Below, in pieces: positions 23,150 to 35,319 of a DNA stretch of 64,000 nt. The stretch lies in assembly GCF_949987515.2 (NCBI RefSeq), contig NC_082684.1:45350006-45414005 (forward strand). Direction: 5' to 3'. Below the pieces are notes generated by a model. The model was not told where the DNA came from. It did not search any database and saw nothing but the letters and a program-made list of their open reading frames with translations. Position 1 is the stretch's first letter, and every line of letters starts with the position of its first letter. This stretch comes from Delphinus delphis. Lineage: Eukaryota; Chordata; Mammalia; Artiodactyla; Delphinidae. Made by a program: the position numbers and the translations under genes.

Positions 23150-24058
23150 ATTGGAACCAAGATGGTGGAGTAGAAGGACATGCTCTCACTCCCTCTTGCG
23201 AGAACACCAGAGTCACAACTAGCTGCTGGACAATCGTCGAATGGAAGACACTGGGACTCACCAAAAAAGATACCCCACATCCAAAGGCAAAGGAGAAGCC
23301 ACAATGACACGGTAAGAGGGGCACAATCACAGTAACATCAAATCCTATAACTGCTGGGTGGGTGACTCAGACTGGAGAACACTTATACCACAGAAGTCCA
23401 CCCACTGGAGTGAAGGTTCTGAGCCCCACATCAGGCTTCCCAACCTGGGGGTCTGGAAACGGGAGGAGGAATTCCTAGAGAATCAGACTTTGAAGGTTAG
23501 TGGGATTTGACTGCAGTGGGATTTGACAGAAATGGGGGAAACAGAGACTCCACTCTTGGAGGGCACACACAAAGTAGTGTGCGCATCGGGACTCAGGGGA
23601 AGGAACAGTGACCCCAGGGGAGAGTGAACGAGACCTACCTGCTACTGTTGGAGGGTCTCTGCAGAGGCGGGGGGGTGGCTGTGGCTCACCATGAGGACAA
23701 GGACACTGACAGCAGAAGTTCTGGGAGTACTCCTTGGCGTGAGCCCTCCCAGAGTCTGCCATTAGCCCCACAAAAGAGCCCAGGTAGGCTCCAGTGTTGG
23801 GTTGCCTCAGGCCAAACAATCAACAGGGAGGGAACCCAGCCCCACCCATCAGCAGTCAAGCGGATTAAAGTTTTACTGAGCTCTGCCCACCAGAGCAACA
23901 GTCAGCTCTACCCACCACCAGTCCCTCCCATCAGGAAACTTGTACAAACCTCTTAGATAGCCTCATCTACCAGACGGCAGACAGCAGAACAATCCTGCAG
24001 CCTGTAGAATGAAAACCACATTCACAGAAAGATAGACAAGAAGAAAAGGCAGAGGACT
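23150..24058 (+). promoter_or_regulatory. L1 copy B 5'UTR / internal promoter region
   Basis: About 0.9 kb, shorter than in copy A and unrelated to it over most of its length. Starts with the accaagatgg initiator-like segment and contains GC-rich blocks (gcagaggcgggggggtggct near 23662). The internal L1 promoter is expected here by analogy with other L1s. Open frames on both strands are not coding. Confidence 0.7.
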
Positions 24059-24926
24059 ATGTACCAGATGAAGGAACAAGATAAAACGCCAGAAAAAAAC
24101 CTAAATGAAGTGGAGATGGGCAACTTTCCAGAAAAAGAATTCAGAATAATGATAGTGAAGATGATCCAGGACCTCAGAAAAAAAATGGAGGCAAAGATCA
24201 AGAAGATGCAAGAAATGTTTAACAAAGACCTAGAAGAATTAAAGGAAAAACAAACAGAGATGAACAGTACAATAAGGGAAATGAAAACTACACTAGAAGG
24301 AATCAATAGCAGAATAACTGAGGCAGAAGAAAAGAGAAATGACAGAACAGTGTCAGTGCGGAACAGAATAAAGAAAAAAGAATGAAAAGAAATGAAGACA
24401 GCCTAAGAGACCTCTGGGACAACATTAAATGCAACAACATTCACATTATAGGGGCCCCAAAAGAAGAGAGACAGCAAGGACCAGAGAAAATATTTGAAGA
24501 GATTATAGTCGAAAACTTCCCTAACATAGGAAAGGAAATAGCCGCCCAAGTCCAGGAAGCTCAGAGAGTCCCATACAGGATAAACCCAAGGAGACACACA
24601 CCAAGACACATAGTAATCAAATTGGCAAAAATTAAAGACAAAGAAAAATTATCGAAAGCAGCAAGGGAAAAACGACAAATAACATACAAGGGAACTCCCA
24701 TAAGGTTAACAGCTGATTTCTCAGCAGAAACTCTACAAGCCAGAAGGGAGTGGCATGATATACTTAAAGTGATGAAAGGGAAGAACCTACAACCAAGATT
24801 ACTCACCCAGCAAGGATCTCATTCAGATTTGATGGAGAAATCCAAAGCTTTACAGACAAGCAAAAGCTAAGAGAATTCAGCACCACCAATCCAGCTCTAC
24901 AACAAATGCTAAAGGAATTTCTCTAA
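24059..24926 (+). pseudogene. L1 copy B ORF1, broken
   Basis: Reads MYQMKEQDKTPEKNLNEVEM from 24059, then NFPEKEFRIMIVKMIQDL and a coiled coil to about 24340. A frameshift near 24373-24385 moves the frame to one starting at 24382. There the RNA-recognition part (DNIKCNNIHIIGAPKEE, KIFEEIIVENFPNIGKEI) and C-terminal domain (RRHTPRHIVIKLAKIKDK, TADFSAETLQARREWHD) are well preserved. A one-base loss near 24806 (ttactcacccagc, where tactctacccagc is usual) destroys the last part. The ancestral stop is at 24924-24926. Confidence 0.92.
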
Positions 24927-24984
24927 GTGGGAAACACAAGAGAAGAAAAGGACCTACAAAAACAACCCCAAAACAATTAAGAAA

Positions 24985-27900
24985 ATGGTCAGAGGAACAT
25001 ACATATCAATAATTACCTTAAATGTAAATGGATTAAATGCTCCAACCAAAAGACACAGGCTTCCTTTATGGATACAAAAATAAGACCCATATATATGCTG
25101 TCTACAAGAGACCTACTTCAGAACTAGGGACACATGCAGACTGAAAGTCAGGGGATGGAAAAAGATAATCCATGCAAATAGAAATCAGAAGAAAGCTGGA
25201 GTAGCAATTCTCATATCAGATAAAATAGACTTTAAAGAATGTTACAAGAGACAAGGAAGGACACTACATAAGGATCGGGGGATCAATCCAAGAAGAAGAT
25301 AAAACAATTATAAATATATATGCACCCAACATAGGAGCACCTCAATACATAAGGCAACTGCTAACAGCTATAAAAGAGGAAAGCAACAGTAACACAATAA
25401 TAGTGGGGGACTTTTAACACATCACTTATACCAATGGACAGATCATACAAAATGAAAATAAATAAGGAAACAGAAGCTTTAAATGACACAATAGACTAGG
25501 TAGATTTAACTGATATTTATAGGACATTCCATCCAAAACCAGCAGATTACACTTTCTTCTCAAGTGCACATGGAACATCCTCCAGGATAGATCACATCTT
25601 GGGTCACAAATCAAACCTCAGTAAATTTAAGAAAACTGAAATCATATCAAGCATCTTTTCTGACCACAACACTATGAGATTAGAAATGAATTACAGGGAA
25701 AAAAAAATAAAAAACACAAACATATGGAGGCTAAACAATACGTTACTAAATAACCACGAGATTACTGAAGAAATCAAAGAGGAAATCAAAAAATACCTAG
25801 AGACAAATGACAATGAAAACACAATGATCCAAAAGCTATGGGATGCAGCAAAAGCACTTCTAAGAGGGAAGTTTATAGCTATACAAGCCTACCTCAAAAA
25901 ACAAGAAAAATCTCAAATAAACAATCTAACCTTACACCTAAAGGAACTAGAGAAAGAATAACAAACAAAACCCAAAGTTAGCAGAAGGAAAGAAATCATA
26001 AAGATCCGAGCAGAAATAAATGAAATAGAAACAAAGAAAATAATAGCGAAGATCAATAAAACTAAAAGCTGGTTCTTTGAGAAGATAAACAAAATTGATA
26101 AACCATTAGCCAGACTCATCAAGAAAAAGAGGGAGAGGACTCAAATCAATAATATTAGAAATGAAAAAGAAGTTACAACAGACACCACATAAATACAAAG
26201 CATCCTAAGAGACTACTACAAGCAACTCTATGCCAATAAAATGGACAACCTGGAAGAAATGGACAAATTCTTCGAAAGGTTTAACTTTCCGAGACTGAAC
26301 CAGGAAGAAATAGAAAATATGAACAGACCAATCACAAGTAATGAAATTGAAACTGTGATTAAAAATCTTCCAACAAAGAGAAGTCCAGAATCAGATAGTT
26401 TCACAGATGAATTCTATCAAACATTTAGAGACAAGCTAACACCCATCCTTCTGAAACTCTTCCAAAAAATTGCGGAGGAAGGAACACTCCCAAACTCATT
26501 CTATGAGGCCTCCATCACCCTGATACCAAAACCAGACAAAGATACTACAAAAAAAGAAAATTACAGACCAATATCACTGATGAATATAGATGCAAAAATC
26601 CTCAACAAAATACTAGCGAACAGAATCCAACAACACATTAAAAGGATCATACACCATGATCAAGTGGGACTTATCCCAGGGATGCAAGGATTCTTCAATA
26701 TACGAAATCAATCAATGTGATACACCATATTAACAAACTGAAGAACAAAAACCATATGATCATCTCAATAGATGTAGAAAAATCTTTTGACAAAATTCAA
26801 CAGCAATTTATGATAAAAGCTCTCCAGAAAGTGGGCATAGAGGGAACCTATCTCAACATAATAAAGGCCATATACAACAAACCCACAGCAAACATCATTC
26901 TCAATGGTGAAAAACTGAAAGCATTTCCTCTGAGATCAGGAACAAGACAAGGATATCCACTCTCACCACTATTATTCAACATAGTTTTGAAGTCCTAGCC
27001 ACGGCAATCAGAGAAGAAAAAGAAATAAAAGGAATACAAATTGGAAAAGAAGAAGTAAAACTGTCACTGTTTACAGACGACATGATACTATACATAGAGA
27101 ATCCTAAAGATGCCACTAGAAAACTACTAGAGTTAATCAATGAATTTGGTAAAGTTGCAGGATACAAAATTAATGCACAGAAATCTCTTGCATTCCTATA
27201 CACTAATGATGAAATATCTGAACGAGAAATTAAGGAAACACTCCCATTTACCATTGCAACAAAAAGAATAAAATACCTAGGAATAAACCTACCTAAGGAG
27301 ATGAGACCTGTATGCAGAAAACTATAAGACACTGATGAAAGAAATTAAAGATGATACCAACAGATGGAGAGATATACCATGTTCTTGGATTGGAAGAATC
27401 AATATTGGGAAAATGACTATACTACTCAAAACAATCTAAAGATTCAATGCAACCCCTATCAAATTACCAATGGCATTTTTTATGGAACTAGAACAAAAAA
27501 TCTTAAAATTTGTATGGAGACACAAACGACCCCAAATAGCCAAAGAGTCTTGAGGGAAAAATATGGAGCTGGAGGAATCAGACTCCCTGCCTTCAGACTA
27601 TAGTACAAAGCTACAATAATCAAGACAATATGGTACTGGCACAAAAACAGAAACATAGATCAGTGGAACAAGATAGAAAGCCCAGAGACAAACCCATGCA
27701 CCTATGGTCAACTAATCTATGACAAAGGATGCAAGGATATACAATGGAGAAAAGAGAGCCTCTTCAATAAGCGGTGCTGGGAAAACTGGACAGCTACATG
27801 TAAAAGAATGAAATTAGAACACTCCCTCACACCGTACACAAAAAGAAACTCAAAATGGATTGAAAACCTAAATGTAAGGCCAGACACTATCAAACTCTTA

Positions 27901-28786
27901 GAGGAAAACAGAGGCAGAACACTCTTTGACATAAAGCACAGCAAGATCTTTTTTGATCCACCTCCTAGAGTAATGGAAATAAAAACAAAAATAAACAAAT
28001 GGGACCTAATGAAACTTCAAAGCTTTTGCACAGCAAAGGAAACCATAAACAAGCCGAAAAGACAACCCTCAGAATGGGAGAAAATATTTGCAAATGAATC
28101 AACGGACAAAGGATTAATCTCCAAAATATATAAACAGCTGGTGCAGCTCAATATTAAAAAAACAAACAACCCAATCTAAAAATGGGCAGAAGACCTAAAT
28201 AGACATTTCTCCAAAGAAGACATACAGATGGCCAAGAAGCACATGAAAAGCTGCTCAAAATCACTAATTATTAGAGTAATGCAAATCAGAACTACAATGA
28301 GGTATCACTTCACACCAGTTAGAATGGGCATCATCAGAAAATCTACAAACAACAAATGCTGGAGAGGGTGTGGAGAAAAGGGAACCCTCTTGCACTGCTG
28401 GTGGGAATGTAAATTGATACAGCCACTATGGAGAACAGTATGGAGGTTCCTTAAATACTAAATACAGAATTACCATATGATCCAGCAATCCCACTACTGG
28501 GCATATACCCAGAGAAAACCATAATTCAAAAAGACAGATGCACCCCAATTTTCACTGCAGCACTATTTACAACAGCCAGGTCGTGGAAGCAACATAAATG
28601 CCCACTGACAGACAAATGGATAAAGAAGATGTGGTACATATATACAATAGAATATTACTCAGCCATAAAAAGGAATGAAACTGGGTCATTTGTAGAGACG
28701 TGGATGGATCTAGAGACTGTCATACAGAGTGAAGTCAGAGAGAGTAAAACAAATATTGTATATTGACCCATATATGTGAAACCTAG
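24985..28786 (+). pseudogene. L1 copy B ORF2 (endonuclease-reverse transcriptase), broken
   Basis: The start is MVRGTYISIITLNVNGLNAP, with the catalytic asparagine of the endonuclease in NVNGLN. A CAA-to-TAA stop lies at 25081-25083. Other words: QETYF near 25108, GVAILISDKIDF near 25199, a one-base gain in the GDFN segment near 25412, SDHNTMRLEM near 25658. RT words: [10 protein letters not shown] (the usual SPGPD is damaged) near 26370, [16 protein letters not shown] near 26570, [11 protein letters not shown] near 26765, and FTDD instead of FADD at 27070-27081. The C-terminal cysteine motif [18 protein letters not shown] (from 28358) is complete, unlike in copy A. Ends at tag 28784-28786. 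Length of about 3.8 kb is normal for ORF2; nonfunctional. Confidence 0.95.
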
Positions 28787-28878
28787 AAAAATGGTACAGA
28801 TGAACCAGTTTGCAGGGCAGAAGTTGAGACACAAATGTAGAGAACAAACGTATGGACATCAAGGGGGGAAAGCGGCTT

Positions 28879-28898
28879 GGGGTGGGGGTGGGGGTGGG
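28879..28898 (+). repeat. G-quadruplex motif in L1 copy B 3'UTR
   Basis: Four G-runs of 4, 5, 5 and 3 separated by single T loops. This is a canonical parallel G-quadruplex sequence on the sense strand, in the L1 3'UTR, where such motifs are known to recur. Confidence 0.85.
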
Positions 28899-29008
28899 AT
28901 GAATTCAGAGATTGGTATTGACATGTACACACTGATGTGTATAAAATGGATGACTAATAAGAACCTGCTGTTTAAAAAAGTAAATAAAATTAAAATTTTT
29001 TTTAAAAA

Positions 29009-29330
29009 AGGTGGTTGAGACAACATGTATACAACTTTCTTAAATATTTGGTAAAAATATAAAGACAGAAAGGAGTAGCTAAGATGCATGTATGTATTTA
29101 AAATGATTTTTCAATTATCAAACCACATCACCAAGAAATGCAAAGCCTGGAGTAAAAAAAGAAAAAAAAAATCCCTCTACCCCAAAACAAATATGGTTAA
29201 AATATTGCTTAAAAATTGATTAAATTTTTTTTCTAGCGTTTCTCCTATAACAACAATAATAATTATTAGGTACCATTTAGTAAGCTCCTATGCTAAACTG
29301 TTTTCTAAATTCTTTAAAAATGTTCTTTCA
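29009..29330. other. no recognisable feature
   Basis: AT-rich flank. An A-run lies near 29153-29170. Confidence 0.5.
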
Positions 29331-29765
29331 ATGGATGAATGAATAGCTAAAATGTGGTATATACTAATACAACGGAATATTATTCAGCCTCAGTAAGGAA
29401 GGAAATTCTGACATATGCTACAACTAGATGCACCCTGAAAACATTACGCTAAGTGAAACAAACCAGACACAATAATATAAATATTGAATGATTCCACTTA
29501 TATGAGGTACCAAGAATAGGCAAATTCATAGAGACAGAAAGTAGAACAGCGAGGTGGCCAGGGGCCAGCAGAAGGGGAGAGTGGGGAGTTATTGTTTAAT
29601 GAGGAGAGTTTCTGTTTGGAATGATTTAAACATTTTGGAAATGGACGGTAGTGATGACTGCACTATATTGTGCAGGTACTTAAAGCCACTCAACTATACA
29701 TTTAAAAATGGCTAAAGTATCAGTAGTACATTTTATACGATGTATATTTTACCACAAAAACCTAT
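29331..29765 (+). mobile_element. Old L1 (L1M-type) ORF2 end and 3'UTR
   Basis: The order tggatgaatgaatagctaaa, ggaatattattcagcctcag, gctaagtgaaacaaaccaga and ccacttatatgaggtacc is that of the ORF2 C-terminal end. It is followed by a 3'UTR (gtggccaggggccagcagaagg) and an A-rich end. Confidence 0.85.
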
Positions 29766-29799
29766 TCTCATTCATATCTTCAATTCTATAAGATGAGTT

Positions 29800-29865
29800 A
29801 TACAACTAATAGATGGATTTGAACCCAAGCAATCTGACTACAGAACCTAGGTTCTTTGCCCATAT
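29800..29865 (-). mobile_element. MIR fragment, inverted
   Basis: The block atttgaacccaagcaatctg is the inverted MIR B-box region. Very short. Confidence 0.45.
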
Positions 29866-29869
29866 TTTT

Positions 29870-30205
29870 AAAAAGAAAGAGAGAATAGTATAAAGAACCT
29901 CCACACCGATCACCCTGTTTCAACAATTATCTGCTTCTGGCCAACCTTGTTTCATATGTTCCCTTACCTATTCCCTGCCCTGCCTCTAGGATATTTTGAT
30001 GTAAATTTCAGACATCATGTCATTTAATCTGTAAATATTTCAATATATAGCTCTAAAAGAATTTTTTAGAAGTTATAACACTTTAAAAAATCTAACGATT
30101 TCTTAATATCATCAAGTATTCTGTTACTGTTCACATTTCCCCAATTGCCTTACAAATTTTTAAGTTTGTTTGAATTAGGACCCAAATAAAACTTACACAC
30201 TGCAA
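29870..30205 (-). mobile_element. Old L1-type 3' fragment, inverted (tentative)
   Basis: Contains a recurring mammalian sequence (gagaatagtataaagaacctcc, gtaaatttcagacatcatgtc, atttccccaattgcctt, ggacccaaataaaac). I recall this as part of old L1M 3' ends on the reverse strand; the family assignment is tentative. Confidence 0.5.
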
Positions 30206-30479
30206 AAAAAAGAGAAAAAGCACTGGTCTTGCATCCAGCTCCCCCTGTGTCACGTGGAACAGACTACTTAATGTGTCTAGGATCAGGGAGAACAGGTGCT
30301 TCATGGATGTTTGGCAGGTTAGTGATATTGTATGTGAATGTGTCTAAAACAATATCTAGGTTTTTATTTTCTACCTCAGCCACCTTCTGTTCTGACACTG
30401 CATTTATTGCAACTTGTAATTTTATTACTTTGTGTTTTGACTTCATTATTTTTATTGTTTTTGCTGTTGTTTATATCCC

Positions 30480-30607
30480 TCACCAGACTATAAAATCCCT
30501 GAGAACACAGAGCACGGCTGTCTTGCTCACATGTGTCCCCAGAGCCTAGCGCATAATAAGTACTCAATAAGAATATTTTCAATAATGTATTAATTCATTC
30601 AATAAAA
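30480..30607 (+). mobile_element. L2 LINE 3' terminus
   Basis: The blocks ctataaaatccctgagaaca, ctgtcttgctcacatgtgtccccagagcc and tactcaataagaatatt are the terminal 120 bp of L2. Confidence 0.75.
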
Positions 30608-31400
30608 ATTAGATTCTCTTGTTCTTTTGACCCCCTGGGTAAGTCAAATATTCCTGAGATAGCAACCAAAGCTGGGTGGCTTTTCCGAGATACTCATTGC
30701 AGCATTTACACCCAAAACTACTGAGAAAGGAAACCAGTAACCTCGGGCAATCACTAGACACGGTTCTGGTGTTTACCTGATGAGATATTACTAAGTCAGT
30801 CACCTAGGAGCAACTTTAGAATGAAGCAGTCAACCAGCTCACTCCTGGAGGATAGCAGAGTAGGGACGTGTGGCTCTGGCCCCTCCGCCCACCCCTCCTA
30901 GGAACAACAGCAAGACCCTCTGGTCCTGGGGGTAGGCTGCTGGGAGAGCAAGCTTCCAGTAATTGCAATGCTGTTTCTTCAAGAGATGGAGGGAAAAGCA
31001 TTTCAGTAATAAGCAAAGATGAGGGAAAATCAATAAGGATGTGTGTAATGAATTTTTGTTTCCTGAAATAGCCTGGCAGGAGCCTTGCCAGGAAAAGTTA
31101 GGAGTGATCAGCGACAAGATTAGAGACACAAATCCAAGAACATTATTCAGCTCTGCAGGCTCCCCTGGTGGAAGAATGTCAGTGTAAGGAATTAAAGAGA
31201 GCCCAGGCTTTGTCCAGAAAGACAGTCTTTAAGAGAAGCTGGACAAGGTAACAATAGTATCTATTGGGGAGGAAAACTGTGCTTCTCTTGCCACTTGGAA
31301 TTTGAGAGGGGTCTGATCAGGTTGGACAAACTGTAATGGTTTTTGAACCCTTCAAGTCAAATAATCATCCTCCATTAATATTATACATATTCCACGTTTG
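30608..31400. other. no recognisable feature
   Basis: Seems single-copy. A small 7-bp inverted repeat, cctggca...tgccagg, lies near 31070-31091. No coding pattern. Confidence 0.5.
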
Positions 31401-31640
31401 TGCTACCACATAATGGTTATGAGCAGATTTCAACTCTGCCATTTACTACTCATTAACTGTGTAATCTTGGGTAAGTTACTTAACATCTCTGAACCTCTGC
31501 TGCATCTTCTATAAAACAGGGAGCTAACAGCACCCATGTTGTAAAGCTGTTGGGAAGATTAAATGAGATAATATGTCAATCATGGAGCTCAATGCCTGCC
31601 ACAAGGTAAACACGCAATAAACAGTAGTTATTATTGTTAT
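31401..31640 (+). mobile_element. MIR SINE, nearly complete
   Basis: The blocks catttactactcattaactgtgtaatcttgggtaagttactt, gattaaatgagataatatg and caatgcctgccacaaggtaa give the full MIR core and 3' part in plus orientation. Confidence 0.9.
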
Positions 31641-32100
31641 CGTCATTGTTAACTAAGCCCACTGTGCTGAGTCCCTGATAAGATCACTGGGTCTTTTGCT
31701 AGACTGTTTGTTCACCCTTAACGTGCTGGCATCGTGTTTTCATCCTAGAACACCCTTTACCTGGCAGAACCAATAAACATTAGCCCAACAAAACTGTTGA
31801 ACTGAAAGCTAGAAATTAGGATAAGGAGTTTCTCACTTTAATCTTCTCCCCTGTATATCTCATCTTAGTTTATATCTGTGTGTGCATGGTTCACCTGAAA
31901 AATAGAGGGAATTCCCTTACAGGGACTTCAAACATCTAACAATTCACTCACTGATGACAGAGCAATTAGCCTCATATTAGCACTTTCTAAAACCACTCTG
32001 AAGTAATTTCACTTCTTGCCATAATTACTTGCAACACAGTGAAGTGGTTCTGAACCACATTATCATCATTTTGTTAATTCCTGTAACTAAAGTTTTAAAA
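31641..32100. other. no recognisable feature
   Basis: Seems single-copy, AT-rich. No gene seen. Confidence 0.5.
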
Positions 32101-33000
32101 TCAATTTTATTTGAGGCACAATTTACATGTAACAAATAGACACATTCCAGTGTACGGTGTAGTGTGTTTTGATCAATTTCCTCACTCGTGTAACCACCAG
32201 ATAAATCATAATGTAGAAAATTTCCAAACAGGCTCCCTTGTGCTCTTTCCCAATCAATCCCTACCTCCACTTCCATCCCCAGACAACCACTCTTGCTTCT
32301 ATTATAGATTAGACTTGTCTTTACTAGAGTTTGACTTAAATGGAAACATACCATATGTAGCCTGTATTGTCTGTCCTCTTTTGATCAACATAATGTTTTT
32401 TCTTTGTTTTTTTGCGGTACGCGGGCCTCTCACCGCTGTGGCCTCTCCTGTCGCGGAGCACATGCTCCGGATGCGCAGGCCCAGCGGCCATGGCCCACGG
32501 GCCCAGCCGCTCCGCGGCATGTGGGACCCTCCCGGAGCGGGGCATGAACCCGCGTCCCCTGCATCGGCAGGCGGACTCCCAACCACTGCGCCACCAGGGA
32601 AGCCCCAACATAATGTTTTTGATATTCATTTATTTTGTTGCATGTATCAGCAGTACATTCCTTTCTATTGCTAGGCAGTATTCCATTGTATGACTATAAT
32701 ACATTTTTTAAAAAAATTGATTCACCTACTGATGAACATTCTAGGTTGTTTCCAGTTTTTCTTACTCTTATGAATAAAGCTGCTATGAATATTCATGTAC
32801 AAGTCTTTTGACATGTTTTCATTTCCCTTAGGTGAATATCTAGGAATGATATTCCAGGGTCATATGACAAGTTTATGTTCAACTTTTGAAGATACTGCCA
32901 AACTATTTTCCAAAGTGTCTGTGCCATTTTTCATTCTCACCAGCAGTAAGAACTCCTGTGGCTCCATACATTCTCCAACATTTGGAGTTGTGACTACATC
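32101..33000 (-). mobile_element. Old L1 ORF2 3' part, inverted, split by a SINE
   Basis: Reverse complement of L1: ttctattgctaggcagtattccattgtatg, tgatgaacattctaggttgtttcc, gctgctatgaatattcatg, tttcattctcaccagcagtaa. Split at 32401-32606 by a young SINE. Confidence 0.85.
32401..32606 (-). mobile_element. CHR-type tRNA-derived SINE (copy 2)
   Basis: Same family as the other copies, minus orientation, tail as T-rich at left. Perfect 14-bp target duplication aacataatgttttt at 32387-32400 and 32607-32620. An open frame of 187 codons across it is incidental. Confidence 0.95.
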
Positions 33001-33182
33001 TTAAATGACTTATTCTATTTTACTTGGACCTTCTGAGAATTTCTTCCTCTCTCCCCCATCCCTCCAATTTCTAGAACCTCTACCATTCCATTTAGTGTCT
33101 CTGGAGGGCAGAAGTAAGGTTAAAGTGTTTATTATTAAATTCCAAAACTTGTTTTAAATATACTTTAAAGTGCTCATATGGA

Positions 33183-33760
33183 AACAATCTAAGTGTTCGT
33201 CAATGGATGAATGGATAAAGAGGATTGTCATATATATATGACAATATTATTCAGCCATGAGAAAGAAAGAAGTCCTGCCATTTGCAACAACATGGATGGA
33301 CCTTGAGGACCTTATGCTAAGTGAGATAAGTCAGACAGAGAAAGACAAATACTAATACTGTAGGATTTCACTTATACGTGGAATCTGAAAAAAGCCAAAC
33401 TCATAGAAACAGAGGGTAGAATAGTGGTTACCAGGGGCTGGGGAGTTGGGGGAATTGGGGAGACATTGGTCAAAAGAGTACAAGCTTGCAGTTAGAAGAT
33501 GAATAATAAGTCCTAGAGATCTAATGCACAGCACAGCGATTATAGTCAACAATACTGCATTGCATACTTCAAAGTTGCTAAGAGATGAGATCATGAATGT
33601 TCTCACCACAAAAAAATTAATAATTATGTGACATGATAGAGGTGTTAGTTAATGCTACAGTGGTAATCATATTACAATATATAAGTGTATCAAATCAACA
33701 CACTTTAAACTTACACAATGTTATATGTCAATTACATCTCAATTAAAATAAAATAAAATG
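33183..33760 (+). mobile_element. L1 (L1MA-type) ORF2 end and 3'UTR
   Basis: The order is gtcaatggatgaatggataaag, aatattattcagccatgagaaag, a ggatggaccttgaggacc block, gctaagtgagataagtcagac, then the 3'UTR with ggttaccaggggctgggg and an A-rich end (attaaaataaaataaaatg). A G-rich stretch at 33434-33460 has four G-runs with loops of 2, 4 and 4 (G-quadruplex-capable). Confidence 0.9.
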
Positions 33761-35089
33761 CTCAAAAGATGTCAGAAGCTCATCTACCAGAGAAAGACCT
33801 TCCACAGCAGGATCGCTCTTGTTTATGTCACTATAACCCACACATACAAATATACACACTTAAAATCTTCTTATCTTTGGGCAAATGTGGCTCTGGAATA
33901 ATTTAATTACAGCAGACAAAGGAAAGAAGAAAAAACCCAGCTTCCTTTAGACACTAAACTATTAGCTTCCAGGACCTTACTTTCAACAACTGCTCAGAAA
34001 ATGGAATTGTCTGGCTCACCTTCTGTGGTGTCCTTCCCTCTGGGCTTGTTTTCAGTCACTCTTGAGCCCAGTTTGGCCTCCATATTACATGTCAGTCACT
34101 AAATTCACAGTAGCCAACCACTGCACCTGTAAACAGATTCGTTGCTTCATAAAATTTATTGTCTAGGCTGTGTTTCATTCAGTGCTATCAGTTCTTGTTT
34201 TAGAAAATAGAATCTCAATCTGTAGCAAAATGAAGAACACACACAAGGTATTTCATTACGAAGATTTTGACTCAGGGAAATAAAAACCTCATGTACTTTA
34301 AATTTCCAAGATTTCAACATAACCATGTTCTTTCTAGGATTAAAAGAATAATAATAATAAACAACAAAACTTTGATGGAAATGCCAAGGTCTTTTTAAAA
34401 GATGTGCAAATGATTTCTTAAGGCAAGTAATGGGGTCTATCAGGCTCTGAGGTTCAGATCATGTTTGGATGGTCAGATTATATTCCTTGAGGAGCCTACA
34501 GTTATTTTCCAAACCCCAAGTATAGGAAAATGCAAACCTTTTTTTTTTTTTTTTTTTGCCAAATACTTTCCAGTTTTAAAGCCAAGTAATTTAAGGAAGA
34601 TGTTTATGCCACTACTCCTTTCTACTTAAGTCATTAAATGTTGTATGACATAAACTCTTTGATACCTTTGAAAGCCATTTGCAAGGGCTTTTCTGAGTTC
34701 TTTTTCTTAGAAACAGAACATTTTTATTTTAAGAGTAAATTAGCTTGAACATCAGAAGTTTCCACTTCAGGTGAAAACGCTGAACCCAGGAGGTTTGGGT
34801 GAGTTATGAACTTGACAAAATGCACGCTCTGCCATCCCCAGCGATCAGTGCAGCTTCCAGCAATAGAAATGCAATGGTCAAACGCTGCAGGAGCAGAACA
34901 TGGCCAATCACTGTGACAGGCAGGTGATCAATAATGCTGTCAGCCTCTTCTTAAGGTTTGGAAGGATAGAAGCCCAGGGGCTCCTCAACACTCTAGTAAA
35001 TGAACAAAAACAAATGCCTCCACCACAAAAACAAGACACTACAAACCCAAGCTAGAAACTCTCATAAATGTGAAAGGTTTTTTGCATTC
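33761..35089. other. mostly unique sequence
   Basis: Contains a T-run of about 20 at 34539-34558. The segment 34740-34980 is of moderate GC and looks like candidate conserved non-coding DNA. No open frame of note. Confidence 0.4.
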
Positions 35090-35310
35090 TTATATATAAG
35101 CTGTTATATTTTTTGCAAATAGTAATACTGTTTCACAACTGCATTACTATTTCATAACTATATTTACTATTATATTTCTTATTATATAACCGTATATACT
35201 ATTACTATGATATATATTACATACCATATATAACTGTTATGTAACTGTACACACTGTTGCATTTCGTAACTGTATATACTATTTCATAGCTACATATTAC
35301 ATATGTATGT
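35090..35310. repeat. Degenerate AT-rich tandem repeat
   Basis: Variants of taactgtatatactattt recur at roughly 40-90 bp spacing (near 35155, 35190, 35270), giving a loose minisatellite-like block that runs into the AC microsatellite. Confidence 0.55.
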
Positions 35311-35316
35311 GTACAT

Positions 35317-35319
<3 letters not shown>

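Larger units (their letters stand above)
23150..29008 (+). mobile_element. Full-length L1 (copy B), different 5'UTR type
   Basis: Begins with aaccaagatggtggagtaga, a 5' end typical of a different cetartiodactyl L1 lineage from copy A. Layout: 5'UTR 23150-24058, ORF1 24059-24926, ORF2 24985-28786, 3'UTR with a G-quadruplex motif, A/T-rich tail near 28975-29008. About 5.9 kb. Same strand as copy A and only 360 bp downstream of that nest. No convincing target duplication was found. Both ORFs are broken. Confidence 0.92.

Noticed and set aside
14149..29008. An active retrotransposon source
   Set aside because: Both full-length L1s carry stops and frameshifts in ORF1 and ORF2, so neither can supply its own machinery.
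32111..32674. 187-codon plus-strand open frame
   Set aside because: It runs through an inverted L1 fragment and the SINE at 32401-32606; the same SINE-derived peptide words appear at every SINE copy.
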